Below are positions 1 to 11,440 of a DNA stretch of 64,000 bases, in pieces. The position numbers and the translations under genes are program-made. The notes below the pieces were generated by a model, which was given only the letters and a program-made list of their open reading frames with translations, was not told where the DNA came from and did no database searches. Positions within the stretch are counted from its first letter, which is position 1. The number at the start of each line of letters is the position of its first letter. Origin of the DNA: Armigeres subalbatus (taxonomy: Eukaryota; Arthropoda; Insecta; Diptera; Culicidae); assembly GCF_024139115.2 (NCBI RefSeq), contig NC_085140.1, positions 29,623,806-29,687,805 on the forward strand. The letters are read 5' to 3'.

Positions 1-1515
1 AAACTTTTCCACCGGATTTTGGTCCCTGTGCCCTGGTAAAAAAATCTGCGGACCAAATTCCCGAGGTGTGAAGCTATATTAAAGGAATTTATTCATACGT
101 ATATAAAGAAATCGAGTCATTATTTGAATTTTATGAAAAAGAAAGTACATAACGTCGTTATTTTTCTTATTATTTCACACATAAACGAAACGAATGTTTG
201 GATACATGTGAGAGACGTGTACAACAAAATATGAAATAAGTTGGAAATCAAATATATTATTTATTTTTTCAATAACAAAAAATCTTCTCATCAAGTAAAG
301 TGAAGAGTTTATTCGGGCATATAGTCTATTCGGGCGAATGGTCTTTTCGGGCGTTTGTCATTCGGGCGAGTGTCATTCGGTCGTTTGTGATAGAACCTGT
401 GATACCAGGGGTTGGGTCTTACGAAAGGATTAAACGCCGGCTCAAAAAATAAAGAGAACCCAACTAAGGGGTTTTCAGGGGTCATTTCGAGCTAAGAGCG
501 GCCAGCGAGTTCGCCGGACATAAACCCTATGAATTTCACTGTCAGGAGTATGTTTGGAGGCCATTGCTGCTCTAAAACATCATGTGTTTTGTGCAAGTCC
601 TGCAAGGACATCTGGTGACCTCTGGTAAAATAATACAAGAGCAGCCGCGGGACTCGTAGGATGCGTTCCTCAATAGCCTGCAACGAGTGGTTCAGCTCAA
701 GGACGAAAAAGATGAACTTTACGCATGGACTTTCAAAAAGTGAAATCGAATGAAATTTAAATGAAATATTTTTGTTTTGATCAATTTATCTGTTTATTCC
801 AATGAAGCACTGCAATAGCCGGACCCTGTAAAATTGGAAAGACTTCTTTTAATAATGACCAAATGCTACAGCACAAAGCCATAAATATACTAAATAAACT
901 GTACTGATCAAAATGTCAACATTCTATCACAATTATAGGTTATTTGAATTTTAAATTGTTGCATCAACATGGGGACACTTGATTCCTCATTATTCACCCA
1001 TACAAAAATTCGACGAAAACATTCAAAAAAATATAAGTACTCAGTTCTCAGGCAGATATTTTTCGTAGATTTGACAGATTTGGCGAAGGGTTGGCTCGAA
1101 ACAATATTTTTCGAGTAGATATCACATAAAGGGGATCAAATCTCCCCAAAATCGAAAAAGTCGAAAAATGTGCGTATAAATAGTTACTTATGTATTGAAA
1201 TTTAATTCAACGAATTACAACATTACAACCATCGTGTTAAAATCTTGCAATTCTGTAACAGTTTATGTAATACAGCATCTGTTTACAAAGCTTACATTTT
1301 TGGTATTAGAACCTTGCAAATTATAAGGACCAGGACATCTGAATTGTAAAATTTGCTTTTTGGGTGAGGCTATCCCAGCAGGGCATTGAAGCTTTTTTGT
1401 AGAAGTTATTTACAAACTTGTTTTTTTTCATTGTCATCCGAAATAAGTCCATTAAAAAAAGGCATATGTTGCTATTAATTAAAATTAAGCAAAATCGTTT
1501 TTTGACAAAACTGGC
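1..1515. other. Unassigned intronic sequence
   Basis: AT-rich. Apart from the repeat cluster at 300-395 I see no gene, motif or repeat. A 63-codon minus frame at 492-683 is not recognised. Confidence 0.4.
300..395. repeat. TTCGGGCGAATG short repeat cluster
   Basis: Five or six degenerate copies of TTCGGGCG-WWTGTC, spaced about 17-20 bp, similar in style to the TTTGGCCGAA arrays elsewhere in the window. Confidence 0.6.
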
Positions 1516-1520
1516 ATGGT

Positions 1521-1608
1521 GGCGCCGGGAGTGGGTGGGACGAGTAGGACATGTCCTACGCATGAATTTGCCTGGGTGGGACAGTCAAAGCAGTGTCCTA
1601 CTCATGAT
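1521..1608 (+). repeat. Dispersed repeat with GTAGGACATGTCCTAC palindrome, copy 1
   Basis: GGCGCCGGGAGTGGGTGGGA, then the exact 16 bp palindrome GTAGGACATGTCCTAC, then GGGTGGGACAGTC and GTCCTACTCATGAT. The complementary copy lies at 57288-57375 with about 85-90% identity. Confidence 0.7.
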
Positions 1609-1796
1609 TACATATGGTAAGATCACTGACTGGCAAGAATCTGTGTGCTATCAAATGGTGATTTCAAAGTTAATCGGAGTCTTTAGAATAATCATAGACG
1701 TTTCTGGAATTCTGAAGGAATAGAGTACTAATCGTTCTTCAGGAATCCCGATAGCGTTCAGGATGTCTAAAGAAGGATGTTTTCAATCATTTAGTA

Positions 1797-2132
1797 GGGC
1801 TCAATCATTTAGTAGTTTGTCAGAAACTCATTCCATAGGCCGAATTCCAAAATGTGTTGTACGGTGGACTTTTCGCGTCAAGGTTTTTCTACAACTTTGC
1901 CTAGCAATTTATTCTTTGGGTTCCACTAATAACGAAGTTAAAGTGTTAGTTGCGATAACTAATAATAGATAACAAAATACCAATCATTTAGTTTAGTTGC
2001 TGCAACTAGTGCAAACAACGAACTATTAGGCAGAGTTGTAAGAAGCCTTAGCACTAGATGTTTACCATACTGCATATTTTGGAGTTCGGCCTCTGGAATG
2101 AGTTATTGACAAACTACTAAATGATCGAACCC
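1797..2132. mobile_element. 336 bp long-inverted-repeat element
   Basis: Arms of about 130 bp: GGGCTCAATCATTTAGTAGT at the left matches the complement of the right end, GGGTTCGATCATTTAGTAGT. Shared blocks continue inward (TTTGTCA..AACTCATTCCA, GGCCGAA.TCCAAAAT, ACAACT.TGCCTA). A short central spacer of about 50 bp is AT-rich. No target duplication was resolved and there is no ORF. Confidence 0.7.
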
Positions 2133-2772
2133 AGATTAATAAATGATAAATAATCTATGGTCTTAAAGTTTTCCAGAGGTATAAGAATACTTGTTAAAAC
2201 CAGCAAATGCGAATAAATAAACATTTTGAAAGTAATGATAAATAAAGTATGTTTGAATGGATTATTTAAAAAAAGTTTTCTACAAACCTCAGAATATTAA
2301 TTGAAAACAGATCATGAATTCTGAACTCCCATAAAGATTCTTAAACAATCATACGATTTCTTGGATGTTCGCTTTGAATCGGTAGATCCATAACCATATC
2401 TGAATGTTAATAAAAAATTAAGTAAATCGATTAAACCCATTAAATATTTATACAAATTTCTGTGATCCATGACATTAACTGGAAGCTTGTAAAATGTTCG
2501 ATAATCGCAAGAGTTCAAAGATGTTTGTCATGCTTCTTAGCAATCCTTACAGAATCTTGGAAAAACAATATTTGTCCTGAAAATCGTGGAAAATTTTTCA
2601 AATTATGTAAGTATTCTGCCTGTAAAGATTTTTTTCAAGTCCTGATTAATTTTAGAACTGCTGTTGCTGCTGCAACCAACAAACATTGTGAGCTCATAGA
2701 GCGCTTAATCAACCAAAATAGTCTTCTTCAACTGAAAAACTAGCTTATTCAGCTCAAATAGTTTGTTGGGGC

Positions 2773-2828
2773 AAGCATATCTGTCTCATATTGATATGGA
2801 TGTACATGAGACAGTAACTGTTATGCTT
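2773..2828. other. Imperfect hairpin
   Basis: AAGCATATCTGTCTCAT (2773-2789) pairs with ATGAGACAG (2806-2814) and TATGCTT (2822-2828), leaving a short bulge. Loop of 16 nt. Length and pairing are pre-miRNA-like, but there is no other support. Confidence 0.3.
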
Positions 2829-3206
2829 TTAGCGCCAATATTGGTAAAATGTGTATTAATTACGGAGACAAACTCAGTGATCTTGTGGCAACCGCTACTG
2901 CCTATAAGCAGGATATCGTGGGTTCAATCGCAAGCTCGTTCCTTCCCTGATTTGTATGTCTTAGTTCTTTCTGTGTTTCACGTTATACCAAAGCAACCTA
3001 CTGTTCCACACACTATTCCACACTACCAGCTCCAAAATCTTCCATGGCACTTAAGAGAGGTCGTATAGTCCTCTGCCTTGTGGTAAGAGATGCCATTCAC
3101 TGTGGAAATGGATGGAAGTGATCATACCAAAGTCTAGGCGTATAACACGAATTTGTGCGAATCGATTTAAGCTAATGCTAATACCAGAAATCGACATTGC
3201 ATATTT

Positions 3207-3285
3207 CTAGACCAACATTTGAAAAAAGCGTAACAGCCAAAGTCTATTCTTTCTGATTCCTCGTCTACATACAAAGCTACAAAGC
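3207..3285 (+). repeat. Partial copy of the 140 bp hairpin MITE
   Basis: CTAGACCAACATTTGAAAA...GCGTAACAGCCAAAGTCTATTC matches the left arm of the element at 36414. The right arm is absent. Confidence 0.65.
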
Positions 3286-6200
3286 TACCCATGACTCGGA
3301 ACGTTGATGCGCCTCTACATGAATATAACATAGTCAGCTTATTATTTCATTGAGCCAATTGCTGATAATGCTTATTGGATGCCCGATCATTTCTCATTTT
3401 CATATACATTAGATGAATCGATCAAGATGAATCGCGGTCAAAAAATCTTGGATATCGGTTAAATAGAAAAAGGTGGAAACAGATTTTAAAATACCTACAG
3501 TTTAAAGATATTTCGTTTCATGGGCTAAAAATCAACGAAAATATAATGAATTTGTGGTCAGATCACGATATAAAAGTACAAAGAACGATGATTACTAGTC
3601 GCGCTAACATCGTGTTTCATAAAAAAATCTGCCAATGAGCAAGATGAAGCGCCTCGACGAGCCATAAATCAATATTATTATTTACCAACAAAATGATCAC
3701 AACTTCTCCTGTCAACGGTCGATACGTGCGCGCACTTTCAATCCCTATTTCCACATAGACCCGTGCGGTCATTGTTTGTTTATCGCGCGCCGCACTTACC
3801 GTCTCGCGATAAGTCCAATATTTTCGCTTTCGTAAAACTTCAAACTCACCCAGCGCTCCGCCGTGCGTCGTCTCTCTGCATTACGATCACGTGTCGCATA
3901 TTAACTAAACAATGGCCATCGGGCGTGCGCGATCACTGCTTGTTGGTCAAACATCGCGATCGATCGATCCACCGACCGGTCGAAGCCCCGTCCAATATTG
4001 AATGGCGCGGGCGCATCTCATGCGACGACAGCTTCGACAAACACCGGTGTCGAAGTCCGAGCTGACATCGAGTGGTTTTCTATGAACCCTTCAGCCGAGT
4101 TCATGCAAGACATTGCAGATATAATCGTTATGTTGGGGCTATCTGGGTCGGAAGTTGCTTCCGAAGCAAAACGATTCGCTGCAGTGGAATTTTCATTTTG
4201 ATTGGGTTTTGATTAGTTAGTTGGCGTTGTCGGATAGACTTAATCTTTGAATTCCGCACCGGAAATGGTCGATCCATTCGCTATGATCGCCGCCGTGTTT
4301 TGTTGGTTGGTCGAAGTGTTGAAGATTGCTTCACGTCTTAATATTGTGTTTTCATAGATCGCAGCTTTCTCCAGCCTCTTGGTTTGCTTGAACGGGAGAT
4401 GGTTTTTTCGATCGGGGTCTAAATACTATCATATATGTGATCATAAGCTTGAAAATCACTTACAATGAAATTCTGTTGCAAAATCCTCACTGTGAGAACG
4501 TTAGTTCAGAATGGATGAAGCGTAATAAAAAATGTTGCCTTCTGTGCTTTCCGGGCATGTGACGAACATTGGATCCCATGCCTTAGCACTATAATCATTC
4601 GGCAGCAGATCTACGTCTACACAACAGAGGCTGGTTCGGTGATTGGGTACCTGTAGACTTTGCTGAGAAGGGCTCACATTCACCATCTATTGGTGACGGT
4701 TGGCTTCGGAAGCATCTTCCCAAAAAGATGTGTTTTTATTTAGCTGTATTTCCTCCCCTTTCTCCAGCATCCAGCATATTCCGATGGTGAAACTCGTACA
4801 AAGAAGCCAACCGTTTTCATGGATCGAATTGGACGCGATCGTAATTGAAATTTTAAAATTAAAAACGTGTTTGCTCGAACACATGGCCGCCGTCGTCGGT
4901 CGTTGGTTGGTCGCGTTGAAAGCCGGCTTCGTTGAAGGTAATTTAGGCTTCGATTAAATCGCAATTTTCTGGAAGCCATCCGTTGGCCACCTTTTGCCGT
5001 ACTGAATTGCAAACAACACCGATCGACTATAGCACGGCTCGAAGGGAACTTAAGTGCGACCGTCGAGACTTATTGGGTTGGATTCAATCACGCCGCATCC
5101 GACGAGGAAAGCGAAAATGAGAAAATGTTCATTCTGTTGGAGTCTTATTTCAAATTCATCGATACAAGCTTTTGATTTAAATTGAAAGATAGGGTTGCAA
5201 GACGTTCTTTTCTAGGTCGAGCTAACATGATGTTTGTTAAAAAAGCCGTTAAAACATTAAAATGATCCATACAAAGAGATTGATTAACTAAACTCGATTT
5301 TTACAACCTACAAGCGTATTTTTTTTTGCAAATAATAAACAGTTGTATGAACGTGAATGAGTCATGGCTTCCCAATGACTGGAACTTCACACTCGATCAA
5401 ATAAAACCGCAGGCTGACCGCGCCGAACACACTCCACTTTTCGACCAAATGGTGATTAATGGTCGTGCTTGCCTGACCTGATCCCTTGCCGATCGTCATT
5501 TGAGCTGTGGTTCTATCCCGTCGTTCACGCTACTCGTGGACATGCCCCAAGCGTCTGAGAGGTTGCCGATTTCAACATAGACACATACAATCCCTTTCGC
5601 TAAAGTAAGCGACTCGGATCGATTATGCCGCGCGCCACATGTGTGCCATATGGACCACGCCACCGAGGACATGTTCCGAAATCGTCATTAGATATGCAGC
5701 ACAACCGTTCTGTCCCGTCTTAGTCGTTGGTTGCAGTTTTGTCTGGGGTCGCATGTATTTAGCATAATGGTTATCGCGATCTTGCAGGCTGCCGTGGCGT
5801 GGCTGCAGCATCGGACCCAGTACCAACAAGCGCCCAGATCACGTAGCCTTGCGCTTTGCTCTGGCTCCTGTTGCTATTGGGGTCAAACCCAGACCCACGG
5901 ATCCAGTCCTTTGTTTTTCTGCTCGAATATGATATTGTTTTCTCGGGGCGTCACAAGATCCGGAAAAAAGAGCACGTGCACGAGCGTGATCCCCCCAAGC
6001 AAGGGAAGCAGCGAGACGCGATTCTTATCTCACTTGTCCGACTGTTTTGGGTTTCCGCCGCCGCCTACTAAGGTGCAGAAACGTTTGCTTTCCGATAAAA
6101 AAGTTATTGTCGTCGCGTTATGACAATAATTGTTTGCACTGCTTGGCAGGGTTTCAGTCCAGTTCCGCGCCAAGGCGTAGGTAAGTTGAACAAATTTCCA

Positions 6201-8114
6201 GCATTTTATATTTCCGAGTAGGAGCTTTTGCGGTCGATTCATTTCGTTTCCCAACGGCGCGGCGGGTCAACATTCGCACCGACACAGTTGTGGCAACAAA
6301 CAATCAGTTTGTCATTTTTGGTCCCATTATGCGGTTAGTTAAATGTTTCCCATTCGAATGGCTTCCCGGATGGTCGTTTATTTTCGCTGAGGTTTGAGAT
6401 GCGAAGATCAAGACATTTGTAATTTGGCTTCCGACCGAGCTGCTACTGACAAAGCGGAAAAGCAGCTACGGCGATGATGGTGTGCCCATCGGTTTCCCTC
6501 GTGGACCTAGACATAATTTGTAGCAGAAATGGTGAAATCTAAATCAAAGTTGATTCGATACACTTCATCAAGACGGACGGAATGTGATGGAATTTGAAAT
6601 TGGGAAACGTCCGTAAAATACGTAACGCTTAGAGATGGAAGGTTGTTTCGCAAGAAGTGTGATGATTCGTACAAAAAGTTTAACATACAAGTAATTAATG
6701 AATCTTCTCTTGCAGAAAACTCTCAAGTCAATGACGTTACCCACAATTTTTTAGTTGACATTCCTCACCAACTGGTTATTATGTAGTTCGAGTCGGGTTA
6801 AAACATAAATGGTATAATCTAAAGTTTTCTAGGGAGGGAATCGAAACGGTTTCTGTTTGTCCACTTTTTTCTGGTTGTAAAAACTTAAAAATGCTTATTG
6901 CACCAAAGTACTAATCACGATGCACCCTGCAATGGCGTATCGATGAGTGACAGCACTGGGCTTTCAATTGGCGTCCAACGTAAATTATATAGAAAATATC
7001 TGAGCGAGAGGTACTTTCACCAAAATCCAACCATTTCATTCCCAAGTTTCGCATATTGAACGTTTTGGCACGATTGCATTGTTATATGGCCGAGATCGAC
7101 TTTGAATATCTATGTAGATCTCCCGTAGTGTTGTCATCCTTCCCGAATCGGATGAATTATACACTAAAAATCATCGTTGTTTACGTGGGCTGTTGGCAGA
7201 CGAGCTGCAGACCCCTGGTCTTGTAGATCGCTCCTTCAAAGAGGTTGATTTGAGTATTTATCGGGATAAGTATTAGGGTAGTGAACCAACTACTGACTCG
7301 AGCTAACTTGTATGTAACAAGTATTTTAGAGTTCCTTCATCGTCGACGTTTCAATCCGGGAATTGGATCTTCTTCAGGGCTCGATGTCAGTATATTTGTT
7401 AAAGTCCGCTACTACTGCATGGCTTACTACTACTTACAACTGGATGAACTAGCTGTGACTATTGTCAACACTATTACCCGTTACTGAAAGCCAATTCGCA
7501 AGGTAAATTTCGATTTAATTTAATATCGAAATTAATAATGGTATGGGCCCATATTCTGGTAAATATAATAGAAATTATGTACGAAATATGTACGTGGTAA
7601 TCTTCGTAACACGAGAAGTATCCATGGTACGGGGAGAACCATTCACAAAAGATGATTATTTTGTCTCAAGTTTTTGGGCACAAATTATTCCTCTTCTTCG
7701 ATGCAAACTGCTACTAACGGGTGAACACGATGTCACAAAACACTTCTAGAACAGTGAGCTCAATGCGGAGAGTCGAAAAATATACGAATTTTCGGGATAA
7801 CTGAGCAGTTGAGCATAACACGTGCACTTAGCAGCGAAGTTATATCTATTGTGTAGCAAAAAGTAAACATTCGACAACAAGCGATAGTCTATGGACGTAG
7901 ATGTCTTTTGTATTTATATGCGCAGCGCGCTACGTTCTTATAGAATGGAGAATGCAGAAACATAATTTTTTAGCCAAATATTGCGCCTTACAGTAGTAGG
8001 TTTTCAATCCAATCATATTACCGGCCACCTTTGAAAGTAATTTTCAAAAAATCTTCTCATAATTCACAAAAATGTTTTCCTAATATAATCAAAATGATTA
8101 CAATTCATTGTTCT

Positions 8115-8590
8115 GAAGTACATTTTAATGGACATATCTTAGAGATTGCACTCTTTAAAATACCGGATGGTGTACGAAGAGTAGTAACTCGAGTTATTCC
8201 GTCGGGTCCAGGGTGCGTTTCAATAATGCGGGCTAAAGGCCAGCGAACAGGTGGAAGCGATTCGTCCTTCAAGTATTCGTTTCGTCATCTGTACCAAAAG
8301 TTCTGGGTGTGCCATTGCAGCTTCTCAAACTGGTTGAGACGGTTGATTGGTACGTTACGAATATCGGCTTCATGCAATGGATGGATCATGTTTCTCACAA
8401 GAAAATGAGCTAAGGTGAGCGCTCCAAAGTCATTAGGATCACTCGAGAGCGGTAACAACGGGCGAGAATTCATGCACCCTTCGATTTTGAAAAGTCTTCA
8501 CTTGCGGTAACTCTGGCAATCGATAGCTGCCCATTCGGTTGCTAGATGGGACGAGGATGCGCTCTATTACATCTGTTTGACTTGCGGATC
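8115..8590 (-). pseudogene. BEL/Pao integrase C-terminal remnant
   Basis: Minus strand. A short QPMGQLP-like segment (about 8540) is joined to MNSRPLLPLSSDPNDFGALT...PINRLNQFEKLQW and then to ARIIETHPGPDGITRVV..., the SH3-like end. The join at about 8475 skips the D,D-35-E core, so the integrase lost its catalytic domain by deletion. Confidence 0.8.
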
Positions 8591-8616
8591 ACACTACGAA
8601 CTGCTTTCCGATCATT

Positions 8617-8647
8617 TAGCATTAGCATTAGCATTAGCATTAGCATT
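8617..8647. repeat. (TTAGCA)n hexanucleotide microsatellite
   Basis: About five exact TTAGCA units at the left edge of the 366 bp insert. Confidence 0.9.
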
Positions 8648-8984
8648 GTTACGGTGTAATTCGTAGATTGGACACTAGTGATACTCATGTTTTACTTTTG
8701 AGATCCTCATCTAGAATGCTATCAGAAATCAAGAAGGGAGTGGTCCTTGATTCCAGTCTTAAACAAAAATAACAAAAGCATGAGGATTACTACTCCTGGC
8801 TACGCCCATCTTCACCGTAACTAGGGAGAGGAAGGAAGTGTTGGTGTGGTACTTACTTAACGAGAGGCCACCGACTTAGCGACACCCTCATAAGTACCAC
8901 GGAGTTGGATAATGAGGAAGGTAAACGTTGGGTCAGGATTTGCCTGTAGCTGGCAATGTAACCGTGGTAGATCTTATCCCGTAA
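8619..8984 (-). mobile_element. 366 bp insert with (AATGCT)n tail and 29 bp target duplication
   Basis: A 29 bp direct repeat beginning CACACTACGAACTGCTTTCC flanks the insert (8590-8618 and 8985-9013, one mismatch) and splits the BEL integrase frame. The left end is (TTAGCA)n, so read on the minus strand the insert ends in (AATGCT)n, as a non-LTR retroposon 3' tail would. Family not recognised; no ORF. Confidence 0.6.
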
Positions 8985-9465
8985 CACACTACGAACTGCT
9001 TTCCGACCATTTAATGGCCAGAATTCATCACTAACGACTGAGAGAGTCATCATAATTCCACCGTGCAAAAGTTTGCGATGATTATGCTCCATTAGAAGTC
9101 TTGTACAAGGGTGGAAGCCGGGAAGAACGATCTGATGCTTCACGTCATAGGATGCATCAGCTAATCGCAACCGGTCACCTACACGTATCAGGCCCTCAGA
9201 ATCCAGGAACGGCCGCCATAAAGCCTTTCTTTAATCGCTGCAGGTCGTCGGGAAACACTTCAGCTTGAACAATTTTCACCAGGGCCAGTTTAGCATTATG
9301 CAGTCCGGCAACGATGAGAACATTACTGGGTTGTCGTTGTAACTTATTCCGAGAATTGTGGCAAAACGTAAACAGTATCCAACCACGTTCAGACGAGTTC
9401 GGAATGATGGGAATTGTTCGAATAACGAATCGGGGGCAGTTGTTTGAGAGGCCAGGATTACATTC
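8985..9465 (-). pseudogene. BEL/Pao integrase N-terminal zinc-domain remnant
   Basis: Minus strand. SLFEQFPSF...VVGYCLRF (about 9430-9360) leads to AEVFPDDLQRL (about 9270) and then HPCTRLLMEHNHRKLLHGGI...FWPLNGRKAVRSVLR, the H-H half of the BEL integrase zinc domain. The frame is cut at the 29 bp direct repeat 8985-9013, where the 366 bp insert begins. Confidence 0.8.
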
Positions 9466-9779
9466 TTCTTTTTTTTTATTCTAGTTCCTCATCGATAAAT
9501 GTGCCATCCGAAATGCGGCTAGAAGGCCACGATGATTTATTCTCACGCAACCGGTTGTATACTATTTCGCCGAAAAACAATTTTTTTCCGCGGTACGACA
9601 TTCCGCGGAATGTATCAATTCTCCGAAACACATTTCGCGGAATGAACCTTTTATCCGAAATACATTTCGCGGAATTAACCTTTTCACCGAAAATCATTCC
9701 GCGGAATGCCATTTGGCGGAATTCAGTTAGAATAATTATCATTCAAATATTAAACGATTTCTGTTTAATTACATGAAAT

Positions 9780-10125
9780 CCGGGCTATTTTTTTTTGAAT
9801 TTAATGTAAACCCGAACCCGAGCCGTACTCGAAAATTTTTGCATTCGTAAGCCCGTACTCGACTCGAACCCGACATAATTTAATTATGTAAGCCCGCACA
9901 AAGGTTTTCCCCGAAAAATTCAAACTAGATATTTTTTGGTTCTCTTTAAATTGAAAAAAAAAAATGTAAGCCCAAACAACGAACTAGCCTCACAACTAAC
10001 AAAACTGAATGAAATAATTTCCAGTATTTTATTTTTCAAACCCCGATTTTTTTTATCTCACAAACCCGTACCCGACCCGAACCCGATATTGTATTAATTT
10101 TTCAAACCCGAACCCTGATACTGTA
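9780..10125. repeat. CCCGAACCCGA-rich tract
   Basis: Irregular clusters of CCCGAACCCGA, CCCGTACTCGACTCGA and CCCGTACCCGACCCGA separated by AT-rich runs, inside the foldback element. No coding signal. Confidence 0.5.
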
Positions 10126-10660
10126 CGGTATAAGGCGAAAGGAGTTGCTAATGGCTTTTTTCAAAGAACACGTCTTCCCGTTAAAAGGCGAAGGGAGGAG
10201 TAACGCCTTCTTTAAAAGAATGCGTCTGTCCGGTATAAAGCGAAAGGAATTCATAATACCTTCTTTCAAAGAACGCGCCCGCGCGGTATAAATCGAAGGG
10301 AGGGGAAACGCCTTTTTTAAATGGATGTATCTGTCCGGTATAAGGCGAAAGGAGTTGATAATGCCTTCTCTAAAAGAACGCGTCTGTCCGGTATAAGGCG
10401 AAGGGAGGGGTAACGCCTTCTTTAAATGGATGCATCTGCCCGGTATAAGGCGAAAGGAGTTGATAATGCCTTCTTTAAAAGAATGCGTCTGCCCCGATAA
10501 AAGGCGAAGGCAGGGGTAACGCCTTCTTTAAATGGATACATCTGCCCGGTATAAGACGAAATGAGTTGATAATGCCTTTTTTAAATGAACGCGTCTGCCC
10601 GGTATAAGGCGAAAGGAGGGGTAACGGCTTCTTTAAATGGATGTATCTGCCCGGTATAAG
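10126..10660. repeat. 52 bp minisatellite with A/B dimer order
   Basis: Ten units starting at about 10126, 10178, 10230, 10284, 10335, 10388, 10440, 10494, 10546 and 10599, each opening CCGGTATAAGGCGAA. Two types largely alternate: A (AGGAGTTGATAATGCC) and B (GGGAGGGGTAACGCC), giving a dimer of about 105 bp. Because 105 is a multiple of three, a minus-strand frame stays open over part of it; I do not regard that as a gene. Confidence 0.85.
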
Positions 10661-10705
10661 GGGCAATTGAAATTTTGAAAACTACTTCTAAATATTCTGG
10701 GAGGC

Positions 10706-10905
10706 CTTCCTTAGTCGTGTAGGAAGATGCGTGGCTGCCAAGCAAGACTATACTGAAGTCAACTTCTGGCCCGGTCTAGGAAATTCATCGAAAACAATTT
10801 TCGGCTTTTTAGGTATAAAAGTTTCAACGTGTTAATCTCGTGATTATCGAATGCAAGAAAAAATTGGTGACTTCGCAGGTAATAATTGTGGGAATGCTGA
10901 ATGAA
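10706..10905 (+). mobile_element. Old Feilai-type SINE copy
   Basis: Diverged copy of the SINE at 45047: GGCCTTCCTTAGTCGTGTAG (A-box region), the AAGCAAGAC...CCCGGTCTAGG block, and GTGTTAATCTCGTGATTATC through to the TAATAATTGTGGGAATGCTG end. It is nested in the foldback element, so it is younger than that element or was captured by it. Confidence 0.65.
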
Positions 10906-11121
10906 CAAAGGCTATTATTATTAATATTCCGCGAAATGGTGCATTCCGCGAAAAGTTATTCGGCGAAAAGGTACAAACTGCCAAATGTCGTACCGCAAAA
11001 AGTTACAAATTGCCAAATGTTATTCCACGAAATATTCAACCGCAAAAATGAATTCCGCGAAATAGTTTTCGGTGAAATGTTATACAATCCACGCAACCAC
11101 TTTTTAACAGCTCATCAACGG

Positions 11122-11440
11122 TCACTCCCCGAGAGACCATGGCTGCTGGAGAACTAGAACTGATGGCGTGTCACTGGTTACTTTCCGTAGCACCAGAAAA
11201 TCCAATGACTCTTTGAAGTCTGCTATTCGAGAACGTATTTCTGACTTTACTTCGTTTTTCCCGTTCGTAACAATGCTGTCCACTCCGGTAATTGGAATGT
11301 TGACAATTTTTCTGGTGAGGTGTAATTGTTGACACAATCGCTAGCTGATTGCGTTGGGTTGCGAGTCGGTGTCCAACAGAGCACGGACAATATGCTCCTG
11401 GCCGTAGGCATCAACGACGATCGAAAGACGACGACGAACA
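11122..11440 (-). pseudogene. BEL/Pao protease remnant
   Basis: Minus strand. An LDT-SQ type protease active-site region (VLCWTPTRNPTQ, degenerate, about 11350) is followed by RLCQQLHLTRKIVNIPITGV and a frame-shifted strand region ending in SVLVLQQPWSL. It is located just after the gag zinc knuckle, as in BEL elements. Confidence 0.65.

Larger units (their letters stand above)
2135..8110. other. Unassigned intronic sequence with a GC-richer middle
   Basis: Apart from the hairpin at 2773 and the MITE fragment at 3207 I see nothing definite. 3690-6300 is GC-richer with many CGATCG words. Short open frames there show no family motif. It could hold fringe cis-regulatory DNA, which is untestable from this sequence alone. 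Confidence 0.35.
9553..11089. mobile_element. 1.5 kb foldback element with 9 bp target duplication
   Basis: The ends are inverted repeats: GGTTGTATACTATTTCGCCG at the left, and the complement of the right end reads GATTGTATAACATTTCACCG. CACGCAACC occurs directly on both sides (9544-9552, 11090-11098). Both arms (about 180 bp) consist of degenerate 20-24 bp units such as CATTTCGCGGAATGAACC. The interior holds an AACCCGAACCCGA-rich tract, a 52 bp dimeric minisatellite and an old Feilai-like SINE. There is no transposase. The 9 bp duplication and tandem-repeat arms recall Foldback/Mutator-like elements. Confidence 0.8.

Noticed and set aside
2773..2828. miRNA precursor
   Set aside because: Kept only as a hairpin: a 6 nt bulge, no conservation or expression data.
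3998..4957. Short frames in a GC-richer region as host exons
   Set aside because: No family motif and no consistent splice sites; GC content alone lengthens random frames.
10475..10666. Minus-strand frame with 35-residue repeats
   Set aside because: It is a by-product of a 105 bp minisatellite dimer; no start context, and stops appear outside the array.
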